Below, piece by piece: positions 47,301-57,661 of a stretch of 64,000 bases of DNA; the first letter of the stretch is position 1; the number at the start of each line of letters is the position of its first letter. The stretch is from Sphaerolaimus hirsutus (lineage: Eukaryota; Nematoda; Chromadorea; Monhysterida; Sphaerolaimidae): positions 2,666,001 to 2,730,000 of the forward strand of contig OZ038456.1 of NCBI GenBank assembly GCA_964036195.1, written 5' to 3'. The position numbers and the translations under genes were made by a program. The notes beneath the pieces are model-generated. The model was not told the DNA's origin. It made no database searches and worked only from the letters and a program-made list of their open reading frames with translations.

Positions 47301-50300
47301 CTCGCACTGATTTATGTCTCGTGTTGGAAGCGTGCCAATGATTGTTAAATCATGCGATTTCCATAAAAAGATGAAAAAATTTATCGATGTGAATATGTAA
47401 ATGAAAAACATTATTACAACAATCAACTTTGTCATGTTTTTATGAAACTCGCACGCGTTAACCATCGTTGGCACACTTCCAGCGGGAACCACGCGTGCAA
47501 GGTGTAAAGTAACCGGAGTATACATTATGTATACAATGCACGTGATGTTTTTATCGATGCCAATATGCGTCGCAACTACACATAAATAAGACTTGTTTGT
47601 GTAGCCATCTAGGTATGTTGATATTTTACATCTAATTGTATCCTGTTTTGTCACTTTTATTACCAGTTTTGGGTACGTAAAAGCTGATGTTTACTACGAT
47701 CCGTCTCGCAAATTTCTGGGAAATAATAAAACCCCCCGTCCGATAAGCCCCCCCCCTCAAGATACCCCCCCCCCTCAAAATTGCCACTCTGAAAACAAAC
47801 CCTGGGGGTATTTCGAGGAAATACGGTATAATTAAAATTTATAATTACTTCCAATAAAATGTGAACGAAGCATTGTTAAGTTCCTACTCTGAAAAATCCG
47901 GTATTTTTAACTTTGCCTGAAATTTGTCACTTGACAGCATGCGGGATCGGTATCCGAGAACTAGTGATCTGCTATACTCCAGTCACTTTACACCCTGCAC
48001 GCTTGGTTCCCCTTGGAAGCGTGCCAACGATATTTTGACGCATGCGATTATCACAGAAAGTTGAACAAAGTCATCTCTGTTATAACGCTATACGTTAACT
48101 TATTCACAACAATGACTTTTCATCTTTTGTACAAAAATCATATTGGCACGCTTCCAACGTGAGACATAAATGAGTGCGAGGGCAGAGTATCATGTCCGCC
48201 GAGTATAACCTGCGTTAAATAAGACACGTGCTTGGCCATCTCACTGTTGAATGCTCCAGTCACTGCGACAATTTCACCACTTTGCGGTTGAGCTTCATTG
48301 TCGGTATCACTCTCAGTGCAATCGGTGTCATCACTGCAATGGACATTTTCGACAATGTCATTCTGCGACAACCACCTGTGCTGCGTGCGGCATTCATGCA
48401 TTCATTTAGGGATTGGTATACTCTGCGGACAGCACACCTAGTCTGAAAACCTACCATAATTTAATGAATAAAATCTTGTGATAAATTTTGTAATTTATTA
48501 TTCCATAGTAAAAACGAAATATTATGATGAAAAACTGTATAATTTTTGGTTCATTATTCAGATGGGTGATGGTATGTTTTCATACTAAGTGTGCTGTCCG
48601 CCGCGTATATTTAAATGTCAATTTAAATACCTCTCTGGCAGACCGTGTTTAAAAAAATACGTACAGTATTTCCTCGAAGTCCCCTCCACCCGCCTTGAAT
48701 CACTCCCCCCTCAAAAACTGTGACGGTAAAAGAACTCCCCTGGGACTTCTTCGAGGATTTGGAGTAATTTAAAGCAAATGGAAATTATACATGTTTACAT
48801 ATTTATCTTCTATTTGTTATTTTGCAATTCTGTACTTTGTGTAAAGAACTGAACTAAAGAAAGAACTAAAGAACGACAATAAGTTTTCGAGACATAAGTG
48901 TCGAAAAAGTATTGTACAATACATTAGGTGTTTACAAATAGTTACATAATTTGTGGCTTTTGGCATTTTGCCAACAACTTACTTTAGTAGTATCGCACGT
49001 GTCGTCGGGCAGGAATCTGACAAGTCGCTGCAGCGCCAGCGGCGGACTGTAGCACGAGTCTATCATTTGGGCGCCCAACTCTATGTCACGTCCGGATTGC
49101 CTTCGATGGCAAAAATTGTATACCGTATTGCCTCGAAGTACCCCCCCCCCCCCCCACCCAGGGGGTTTATTATTTCGCTAGCAAATTTCCAGGGGGGTTA
49201 ATTCGAGGGGGTCTATTATTTCGCCAGAAATTTCACATACTCAGACGTAGAACAATCTAACAATTACATTGTTGTATATGTGCTTTTAGACATATATAAC
49301 TGTAAAAAATATATATACTGTAAATCCTCGAATAAGTCCCCCCTCGAATAACTCCCCCCTGTAAACTGACTGAGGAAAAAATAACTCCCCCCCTCGAATA
49401 ACTCCCCCCTCTTTTATGGGTGGGAACGAAGTCCGCGTATAAAAAATGTAAAGTCAGCGGACATTTCACCCTACAAAATCGGAGAGTTAGAATTCGCTCG
49501 TGAATAGAGCGAACAACGAAACTTGTGTCCCACGCGGACGCTAGAAATTGAAAAAGAAAATCATATTAAAAGAAAAATGGACCTTTCGCTGCGTCCGTGC
49601 ATGCCACGCCCCAGCTATCTACATTTTCAACGTTGCTCTTAAAGAATTTGACCGTTCAAACTACCGTTTTACCGTTCAAACTACCGTTTTTGTTTTTATT
49701 TTATTTTTCATTCGTTGGCTCCATTCCAACAGAAGAGAACTTGGCAGCCGGCCAAAATTTTGCAATCCGCTTTTAAATTGAATAAAATAGGCGAATAAAA
49801 TATATAAACAGAAATAGCGATTATGAAGGTGAAAATTGGCAAAGCGAAGCAAGTTTTAACGATGTTTAGCTAACTTTCAGTTTTCACTCTCATTTGTATA
49901 ATACGCAACTGGTATCTGGGATAAGGGTTAAGTTTTCATACGTGACCTAGGGTTCAAACGATATGACTTTTCGATATCGATATTCGATATTCGATATTTT
50001 TTTCTGAAACTCGATATTCGATATCGATACGATATGGAACCTCGATATCGATATTCGATATTCGATATTGAAAAATGGTCGATATTCGATATTCGATATT
50101 CGATATTTCGATATTTTCGATATTCAATATTGCGATTTGCTTTTGGTATAGCAAGGCATATTTCAAGTGGCATATTGTATTTTCATGTGGTTGCACACAT
50201 GGTTAATCATCTCTTTACTGAAATGTGAATGTTACATGTGATTTAAAAAGGTTTACATCAGTCAAAAGTAGAACATGGAAGAAAAACATGATGAACCAAA

Positions 50301-52712
50301 GTGTATCAGACAAATAACAATTGGTAGATATTACAGTTCATACTTATAACCTAATTGCTTAATGGCATGTTGCAAAAAATAGCATATCAGCATTTTCTAG
50401 CTCCAAATTCAATATTCGATATGAAAAAATGGTCGATATCCGATATTCGATATTCGATACGATATATCGTTTGAACCCTAACGTGACCCGATCTATTCCA
50501 ATGGTTAAAATATTGCGTCACAATCCTAATGACGACATGCACTCTCCACTGGAGAGACTGACGCAAATGTTTGTAGGGCGATACGTCTGCCGACTTTATG
50601 TATGTATATATGTTCATTTAAAGCATTCATTATTTTGCAGTTTATGCACACTAGCATTGATTTTATTGCGTGAATTACGGGATTTCTATTCTGGCTCACA
50701 CGTTTATGCAGCCTACTTGATCCCATTCAGATGATATACTGATCAAGTATTTTATCAATCTTCCGACGGAAAAATAACTCCCCCCCTCGAACAACTCCCC
50801 CCTTGAATAAGTCGCCCCTCAAAAAATTCTGAGGAAAAAATAACTCCCCCGGGGACTTTTTCGAGGATTTACGGTATATATGCATATAAACCCTGCCCTA
50901 ACGTCAGTCAGTCATGGTTTCAACGTGTGTTCTGCGTCATACAGATCACATACCGCGGTATTTGTTCTCTACTTATTTGTTATTTCCTCAGGCAAAATTT
51001 TGGGGGGTATTTCAAGGTGGGGTAATTCGAGGTAATACAGTATTTACAAAAAAATATATATATAAAAATGTCTGCGCTCTACAGAACCCTGTTTTGGCAG
51101 CCAATAGATAGACTTACCTGAATTGTTCATTTGCAACGTTTAAGGAGTATAGGAACGCTTGCGACATAATCACATTTTCGATTGCGGTATTCTGCGCGAT
51201 TCGTGAAATTGGTTACAGACTTATGGCATACATTAAATACGGATTTAAAGATACCGTATTTCCTCGAAATACCCCCGGGTGTTTATTATTTCGCCAGCAA
51301 ATGTTGAGGGGGTTAATTCGGGGGGGGGGGGTTATTCAAGGGAGGTTTTATTATATCCTCGGTAATTTTGTGAAGGACCATAGTAAGGACTAGGCTCATA
51401 TACATACCCAAAACAGGTAATAAATGTGACCAAACAGGATACCTATATTTGGACATTTCTATGTCTACACAAACCAGTCTGTCTAGCTGCTATGCAAATT
51501 GGCTGCTATTAAGACATACTGTACATTGTATCCATGATGTACATCATTCCAGACAGTTAATTTGATGGGGGTATTTGTTCCCCAGCTTGCTCAGACCTGG
51601 GGGTATTTCGAGGGTGGGAGGTCAATTCGGCGAGAACTCGGCCGTAAAGTAAAAGTAGAAAAAATTTTACTTTACGTTTTCTGTATTCAGGTGTGACTAA
51701 AAATAAAATACTTTACGTTTACGCTTACTTTGAAAAGAGTTCAGTACTTTTAACAACTCTGCCGTAATGATGCCCGGCCTAAAGTAGCACCCTCTACTTT
51801 ACGGCTGGGTTTACTTTACGGCCGGACCATCCCCAATCGTGTGTGAATCACGTGATAGAATCTGTGATCTTAGATACACACGTAAAGTCGGCGGACATTT
51901 CACCCTACAAAATCGGAGAGTTAGAATTCGCTCGTGAATAGAGCGAACAACGAGACTTGTGTCCCACGCGGACGCTAGAAATTGAAAAAGAAAATCATGT
52001 TTAACGAAAAATGGACGTTTCGCTGCGTGCGTGCGTGCCGCGCCCTAGTTATCTACATTTTCAACGTTGCTCGTAAAGAATTTGACCTTTCAAACCACCG
52101 TTTTACCGTTCAAACTACCGTTTTTGTTTTTATTTTATTTTTCATGCATTGGCTCCGTTCCAACAGAAGAGAACTTGGCAGCCGGCCAAAATTTCGAAAT
52201 CCGCTATTAATATGAATAAAATAGGCTCACAATAGCTATATAACCATGTATATAAACAAAAATAGCGATTATGAAGGTGGAAATTGGCAAAGTGAAGCAA
52301 ATTTTAAAGATTTTTGGCTAACTTTCAGTTTTCACTCTCATTTGTAGAATACGCAACTGGTCACTGGGATAAGGGCCAAGTTTTCATACGTGACCCGATC
52401 TATTCCAATGCTAAAATATTGTGTCACAATACCTAATGCCGTCATGCACTCTCCACTGGAGAGATTGACGCAAATGTTTGTAGGGCGATACGTCTGCCGA
52501 CTTTATCTAAGAAATACGGTATTACCTTATCAGCTCAAGGATAAAATACTCACCGTTGAGCAGATGTCCAATGAATTCCGAGATGTAAAATGCCCATCGA
52601 AAAGTGCAGCAATGTGGACATTGCCAGCGATTTCGTATTCCGCAATCAAACTGTCGCAGTATGTAGCTGAAATTATCAGCCAAAACAGGCGCACTATTCG
52701 AGGTAGCAGCAT
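35318..52712 (-). CDS. Class C (metabotropic glutamate-like) G protein-coupled receptor, complete, 19 exons
   Basis: Exons in transcript order: 52712-52554, 51191-51118, 49100-48983, 48380-48210, 47090-46997, 46236-46010, 45680-45531, 44959-44762 (or -44837), 44637-44488, 43835-43684, 43282-43172, 43095-42950, 42522-42351, 41955-41897, 40807-40541, 39561-39387, 37419-37283, 37210-37042 and 35528-35318 (TGA), for about 954-979 residues. Exon 1 encodes a signal peptide (MLLPRIVRLFWLIISATYC). Exons 1-12 form the Venus-flytrap ligand-binding domain (NVHIAALFDGHF; EIVAVTGAFNS; FVWVDGAD). Exon 13 is the cysteine-rich linker (CCGRCENCTHLF). Exons 14-18 hold seven membrane segments, including FYGTPIVGAS and the extracellular-loop-2 cysteine in YYWCR. 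The tail is about 70 residues. Exon 5-6 splicing is disturbed by an introner (see findings); the ancestral reading includes an 11-nt piece at 46800-46790 and an exon 6 start at 46225. The exon 8 donor is ambiguous. Confidence 0.9.
35633..36060. mobile_element. hAT-type miniature element in the last intron of the complete GPCR gene
   Basis: Ends are CAGGGCCGTATCCAGG and CCTGGATACGTCCCTG, with a perfect duplication ACTTCACG. Confidence 0.92.
37434..37952. mobile_element. hAT-type element of the AGCTATCTATC type at the edge of GPCR exon 17
   Basis: CAGGGGTCTCGAA and TTCAAGATACCCCTG ends, with duplication GGTCATGT. It begins about 20 bp upstream of the exon on the coding strand. End coordinates are approximate. 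Confidence 0.82.
37969..39103. mobile_element. hAT-type element with CGATAT arrays, carrying a nested hAT (GPCR intron 16)
   Basis: Ends are TAGGGTTGGGAC and GTCCCAACCCTA, with perfect duplication CTCCACTG. The element at 38143-38561 is nested inside. Confidence 0.9.
38143..38561. mobile_element. hAT-type miniature element nested in a CGATAT-type element
   Basis: Ends are CAGGGACGTAGCCAGG and CCTGGCTACGTCCTTG, with a perfect duplication ACAGACAG. Confidence 0.92.
39122..39340. mobile_element. CACACTAGTTCACATTG-type element (GPCR intron 16)
   Basis: Left TGGGCCCACACACTAGTTCA and right GATGTCAACTAGTGTGTGAT. Confidence 0.72.
39979..40397. mobile_element. hAT-type element with GGGACC/GGGACT arrays (GPCR intron 15)
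   Basis: Starts TAGGGTTCAATTGGGACC. The flanks share GTACACAC on both sides. The internal hexamers are GGGACC and GGGACT, a variant of the GGGATC type. Confidence 0.75.
41959..42350 (-). mobile_element. Introner copy that is exactly intron 13 of the class C GPCR gene
   Basis: Ends are GGGGCACTCAAGACCCTGTA on the left and the complement of GTGCCACTCCCAGACCCTGT on the right, with internal inverted ACCCTGTAAA / TTTACAGGG blocks. The target duplication is CTG on the plus strand (41956-41958 and 42351-42353), which reads CAG on the coding strand. The spliced intron runs from 42350 to 41956, that is the element plus one CAG. The element gives the GT donor and the duplication gives the AG acceptor. 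Confidence 0.9.
46238..46472. mobile_element. hAT-type element with TGGCGC repeats abutting GPCR exon 6
   Basis: TAGAGATGTTAAAAGCG and CGCTTTTACATCACTA ends, with duplication GTTGAGAC / GCTGAGAC (7 of 8). On the coding strand its terminal A plus the first G of the duplication form the AG before base 46236. Confidence 0.85.
46804..46996 (-). mobile_element. Introner copy inserted in exon 5 of the class C GPCR gene
   Basis: Ends are GGGGCAGTCCCAAGCCCTGT and the complement of GTGGCAATTCCAAGCCCTGT. The target duplication is CAG on plus (46801-46803 and 46997-46999), which reads CTG on the coding strand. The element's terminal GT abuts coding CCATCTG exactly. Because the duplication reads CTG in this orientation, no AG is created at the far end. 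Flanking coding sequence resumes at 46800. Confidence 0.87.
47150..47829. mobile_element. TACC(G/A)TA-ended element with CGAAATACCCCC repeats (GPCR intron 4)
   Basis: ACCATATTTCCTCGAAATAC and TTTCGAGGAAATACGGTA ends. It hosts the GTATACTC-type element at 47274-47525. Confidence 0.75.
47274..47525. mobile_element. Copy of the GTATACTC-ended element
   Basis: Starts GGTATACTCGGCGTACATGA and ends GTAACCGGAGTATAC. The interior has CGTTGGAAGCGTGCCAA-type inverted blocks. It is nested in a TACCGTA-type element in intron 5 region of the GPCR gene. Confidence 0.65.
47972..48209 (-). mobile_element. Second introner-like family: GTATACTC-ended element flush with the exon 4 donor of the GPCR gene
   Basis: The coding-strand end GTTATACTCGGCGGACATGA is immediately next to exon 4 (ends 48210) and supplies its donor. 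The other end is ...ACTGGAGTATAG. The flanks are CTG on plus (47969-47971 and 48210-48212), that is CAG on the coding strand. Related copies are at 47274-47525, 52970-53214 and 60588-60840. Confidence 0.65.
49451..52506. repeat. Duplicated block (49451-50600 and 51884-52506)
   Basis: Both start at GTCGGCGGACATTTCACCCT-like sequence and share about 620 bp. The shared sequence includes the TAGAATTCGCTCGTGAATAG block and the CTCTCCACTGGAGAGA palindrome. The first copy carries the extra hAT element 49948-50480; the second does not. Confidence 0.85.
49948..50480. mobile_element. hAT-type element with internal CGATAT arrays (GPCR intron 2)
   Basis: Ends are TAGGGTTCAAACGATATGAC and its inverse, with perfect duplication ACGTGACC. 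A duplicated locus near 52388 preserves the empty site. Confidence 0.95.
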
Positions 52713-52969
52713 CGCTGGAATTCTTACTGCGGATGGTGATTTGGTTCGGAAAAATCGATGATTTTGGGAAAATATAGTTGAATATAATATAATAAGAAAA
52801 TCTCTCAAAACGAACATAGAATAAAATCTCTCTGAAAAGACGCATAGAAAGGCATAATATAATGCAATCTCTCTCGAAAAACCTGGATATATTATCAATA
52901 AATGTAATATTTTTATCAATATAAATCTCCCAAGATTTTTCAATGTGGTGTAGCGATCTGAGACTACCC

Positions 52970-53214
52970 AGGTATACTCTGCGGACGTGATACTCTGCCC
53001 TCGCACTCATTTATGTCTCACGTTGGAAGCGTGCCAATAATGCCGAGCATGCCATTTTTGAAAAGATCATTGTTGTGATTAAGTTAACGTATAGCGTTAT
53101 AACAAAGATGACGTTTCTACTTTTTTTAATGAAATCACATCCGTAAAAAATCGTTGGCACGTTTCCAGGTGGAACAACGCATGCAAGGTGTAAAGTAACT
53201 GGAGTTTACCGGTT
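52970..53214. mobile_element. Copy of the GTATACTC-ended element 5' of the complete GPCR gene
   Basis: Begins GGTATACTCTGCGGACGTGA and ends GTAACTGGAGTTTAC. The flanks CAG and CGG are near-matches to a 3-bp duplication. Confidence 0.65.
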
Positions 53215-53583
53215 GCGCAAATGGCAAAGTTCTGATGATAAAAATGATTTTTAATAAAATTGTATAAAATTAAGTTATTATAAGTTATAGTTAAAAGTAA
53301 TTTAAGTTATTTAAGTAAGTTAAGAGTAAAAAGTACTTAATGACACCTCTGAATCAATCTATTTGCCTACTGCGTTCGTCGAGGAACTGCGTCATAATTA
53401 CGCAAGCAAAGCACCGATAAAAGTTATGTTGTATTTATGTAAAAAAATCTATAAAAAGGTGTACCTATACTTATTTATGTACCATGTTTTCCCATGTACC
53501 TATCCTGGTTGCCAGTGCTGATAAAGCATTCACTGAACACCTGATAAGGTCTATAATAGTTATATACCGTATTACCTCCAATA

Positions 53584-54246
53584 TAGGGATGGCCGGTGTT
53601 TTTTTAACGGTTTTTTTCAAAACAGGCATCGAAACCGTTTTTTTAAACAGCAGCCAAAAAATTTTGTACTATGTACTAGGTATTTTGCAATTTTTTTGCG
53701 CGCAAGCGCGCAATTTCACATACACTTAACCATTTGTGATTGTTTTCATTGGTTTTGAAGCATTTTTTAGTGTGAAAGCTTCCATTTGTTCATGCTATTG
53801 TGTCACAATAAGCCGTGATATGTTAGTGTAGCATATAATATCCAGCCAATGTGCTCCCACATACTTCTACAGTGTGATTCATCACTGTCAATGGATTAGC
53901 CTGATATCATAACCTTGTATAAGTGCTATTCCATGCAAAACTTGACTTGAAGTCACAAACATTCGACAAAAGGCGGTATATGTAACAAGTGGACAAAAAA
54001 TGGATATTTTTGACAGAAATCACAACTTATAATGCCATCCCATGGCTCCACAGCCATTCTGTGGCTATATATAACATCACAAAGTACTGGCAATTGTTTG
54101 ATATACCTGTATATGTTGACCCATAATAACCATATCTGGGAGCTTTTAAAAAAAACGTTTTTAATTTATAAAACGTTTTTTTTATTTTAAAAAAACGTTG
54201 TTTTTTAAACAGGGTCGTTAAGAAAAACGTTTTTTGGCCATCCCCA
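53584..54246. mobile_element. hAT-type element, TAGGGATGGCC ends
   Basis: Homologous core to 5271-5942. The duplication is CTCCAATA / CTCCAATC (7 of 8). Confidence 0.85.
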
Positions 54247-54535
54247 CTCCAATCTAAAGTATACCTTATACTGATTTCGTCAGCTTTTTCAGTGTTGTGA
54301 CATAATTATATTAGAATTTAGAGGGTACCTCATATTAGAGGTATACCTTATATTGTTTTCGCCAGATTTTGCAAACATATAACAACAGTGTACAACAACG
54401 CAATTCATTTTATCAAAATGGAATGTGACAAAATGGTGAACCAGGCCAAATAAAGCGTAATAATAAGGCCTTTACAACTTGCACAGAGTTGGCATCGTGC
54501 CCTTCGGCACCATTTTCATGCTTGTCCAACATATT

Positions 54536-55109
54536 TACCGTAAATCCTCGAATAAGTCCTCCCCCTTGAATAACTCCCCCCTATGTTCAATGCAACTAAA
54601 TCGTCTCACATAAAAAAACATTTCGATGAAGCCAGGTGTAACGATGGCAAACCCTCTTGAGAAGTGACAAGTGAAATGGCAAAGGCGAAGTAAAAGCGCA
54701 AAGGCCAAGTGAAATGGCAAGTGAATTGGCAAGTGAAATGACGAAAGCGAAGAGAAATTACTTTTTTATTTTATTTTTTACTTCGCTTTTGCCAATTCAC
54801 GTGCTGTTTCACTTTGTCTTTGCGCTTTTACTTCGCCTTTGCCATTTCACTTATCACTATCTCATTTTGCGGAACTGGCCCCAGATAGACCAAAAAAGCC
54901 ATGGTCTGATTCATCGAATGCGAAGGCGAGTGCTGCGTATGCAACGAAAACACAACTGAATGTTGTCCTGAGAGCGGCGATGTAGGTATAAGTATGTACT
55001 GAATATTCTGAGGAAAAAAACAACCCCCCCCCCCCTCGATTAACTCCCCCCTAAAAATATTCTGACGAAAAAATAACTCCCCCGGGGACTTATTCGAGGA
55101 TTTACGGTA
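54536..55109. mobile_element. TACCGTAAATCCTCGAATAAG-ended element
   Basis: TACCGTAAATCCTCGAATAA and its inverse, with CTCCCCC runs. It hosts an inverted-repeat element of the GGCCAGTTCCGCAA type at about 54640-54885. Confidence 0.75.
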
Positions 55110-55359
55110 GTTTGTTTGGCAATGGTTTTCATTGTGTTATGCGTTTTGGCACACAGCCAGCTGTGTCTTATATTAGAGGTGTGCCTTATATTGGAAGTAT
55201 GCCTTATATTGATTTCGTCACGTTCAAAAAAGCCAAAAGTTATACCTTGTATTACCTTATATTACCAGGGTACCTTATATTGGAGGTAATTCAGTAATGA
55301 TTGTGTTTTCATCATAACATTTTTCTGCATTCCATTGTTTGATGGTGGTGGTGACATTG

Positions 55360-55588
55360 AGCCCACACACACTAGTTGACATTGCAATTAAACTGAACGT
55401 CAACTAAATAACACAGAAACAATTTTTAAAGCATCACACAACAGAAACAATGAAAATTGAGTGTCACTAAGTATTTAAAATAAACTGTGCTCTATCACAA
55501 AGGGAATTTGCAATCGCAAAATTTACCACAATTTCGTTAAATTTAGTTGACACGAAATTTGATGTCAACTAGTGTGTGTGGGCCCATT
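55360..55588. mobile_element. CACACACTAGTTGAC-type element 5' of the complete GPCR gene
   Basis: AGCCCACACACACTAGTTGA and GTCAACTAGTGTGTGTGGGC ends. Confidence 0.78.
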
Positions 55589-55775
55589 CTGGCGGGTGGC
55601 GGTAGAAAAACCACAAAATGATGTGGCACCAGGCACCAGCATATCATCACAGGTAATTGATCAGAAGTTTTATGTTTTGTGTTGAGCCTGAATGGATGAG
55701 GGCGTAGTGTACAAATGCACAAAAGTGTACAAAAAAGTTATCAATCCTAACTGGTGAGTGGCGATATGCTATGTC

Positions 55776-56593
55776 TAACGATGGCAAAAACACACATTAA
55801 ATACGGAAACTCATTGAGTTTCTGTGTTTTTGTTTAACACAGAAACACGGAAACTCAACCATTTTGAAAAACACGGAAACTCAAATGAGTTCTTTTTTGG
55901 AGAACACGGAAACACGGAAACACAGAAAATATGGAAATGTTTTTTGAGTTTTTTTTATCTAAGCAATTGAAGGCACAAAATTTGAACTGAACAATGTTTG
56001 TATGTGCATACATAAGGTATGCATGTATGTATAGTGTGTAAATATGTACATAGTATCCAAGTTTAACGATGAAATAAGTATCCAAAAAATAATGGTGTCT
56101 GCAACTCCTGGTGGACAATATTAGGGACTGTGATCGAAGTGTTGAGGAGTGTCCACCAGGGTCTGCTAGCTCACACAATTGAGCTGAGGGCTCCTCATCT
56201 CCCAAGCTGTCAAAGGTATTGGTCACCCATTTGGAACTACCTCCAGTAAACTAACGAAAATTTGAAAATTTTCCAATACACAACAAAACATATGCAAGAC
56301 CAGTACATATTTGATAAGAACACCACTGTTTCAACAGTAAAATGCTGTAAAATGCAACTTTTTGTAAAACAATTCGAGTTTTTACCAAAAAACTTGAGTT
56401 TTTATCTAAAAACTTGAGTTTTTACTAAAAAACTTGAGTTTTTATGAGAAAACTCAAGTTTTTTCAAAAAACACAGAAATAAAACACAGAAAGTCAAGTT
56501 TTTTTTGTGAAAAAAACTCAAAACACAGATATTCATTTTTGAAAAACTCAAAATACAGATAGTGTTTTTATTTTGAGAACTCACCCATCGTTG
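55776..56593. mobile_element. hAT-type element with GGAAACAC / ACTTGAGTTTTTA repeats
   Basis: TAACGATGG and CCATCGTTG ends, with perfect duplication GCTATGTC. The interior holds a non-repetitive minus-strand open stretch at about 56090-56226. Confidence 0.88.
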
Positions 56594-56705
56594 GCTATGT
56601 CACCAGTGACGCTGGTTTGGCACTGGTACTTATTTATGTTAGCTCGTTGCTGTCTGGTCTTCCATGTATTTAGACTACCAGTCTCTGGTCCGCAGTGTCC
56701 AGTGT

Positions 56706-56806
56706 ACCTAGTGATGTAAAAGCGTCATGGGCTAGCACCAAAGCAAGAAGCGCCATGGCGCTTTTCGCGCTTGGCGCCAACCAAAGTCCTAGCGCTTTTT
56801 ACATCA
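56706..56806. mobile_element. Short hAT-type element with GGCGC repeats
   Basis: TAGTGATGTAAAAGCG and CGCTTTTTACATCACTA ends. GTCCAGTG is present on both sides with a small offset. Confidence 0.7.
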
Positions 56807-57030
56807 CTAGTCCAGTGTGATAACACTGGCTCCCATAGGGTCTCATCTTTATCTCTCAATTTATTGCACAGACAGTACAGTCACACAGGTATTTTTGTTT
56901 ATTGACAATCAAGTAAATAAGTAAATATATCACTTGTAATCCGATAATGGAAAGAAACAGTTTGCAGTTAGGTTGCAGTGACACGAAAATGTAAGCACGA
57001 GCAACCTACAGACGCATGCCTGTTCCCATG

Positions 57031-57354
57031 TGGCAATCCCCCCTGTAAAGTGTAAAGTAAAGTGTCAAATGCAAAGTCAATTGTCAAAAGTAAAGTCAAA
57101 TGTCAATTGTGTATCCAAATCTTATTTTTCGACACAAGATTTGGATACAAAAACATAAAGTTTGGATAAGAAAAATAAGATTTAGATACACAATTGATAC
57201 TTGACTTTACATTTGACACTTTGCGTGACAATTGACATTTGACTTTGCATTTGACTTTACATTTGACACTTACTTTACATATGACATTTGACATTGCATT
57301 CTACTTTACATTTGACACCTTATTTTACACTTTACAGGGCTTGGGACCGCCCCC
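57031..57354. mobile_element. Introner-family copy upstream of the complete GPCR gene
   Basis: Ends are TGGCAATCCCCCCTGTAAAG and ...ACAGGGCTTGGGACCGCCCC, flanked by ATG at 57028-57030 and 57355-57357. The interior carries inverted GTAAAGTGTCAAATG blocks. Confidence 0.75.
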
Positions 57355-57661
57355 ATGCCTATAGTGGTTGTCCTATAAACTGCATATTTACTGTACACAG
57401 TGACAATAATGCTTGCATTCAATTCATGCCCAATGTTTTAATCAGGGTCCCGACGTAAAAATATGAATGTTAGATTCGGTTCCAGGGGAATTTAGTCCAT
57501 TTCGTTCTTTTTGATTCAGCGCCAGTTGCCCCAAAAAGCTTCTCATTTGGTCCAAAATAAATAATTCAGATCATGGGGGTGTAGAATAGAATGGGTGGTG
57601 CATTTTTATCACCACTTTTATCCTTACACGGTGAAAACCTGCTTGAAAGAGCTTTGTTATC

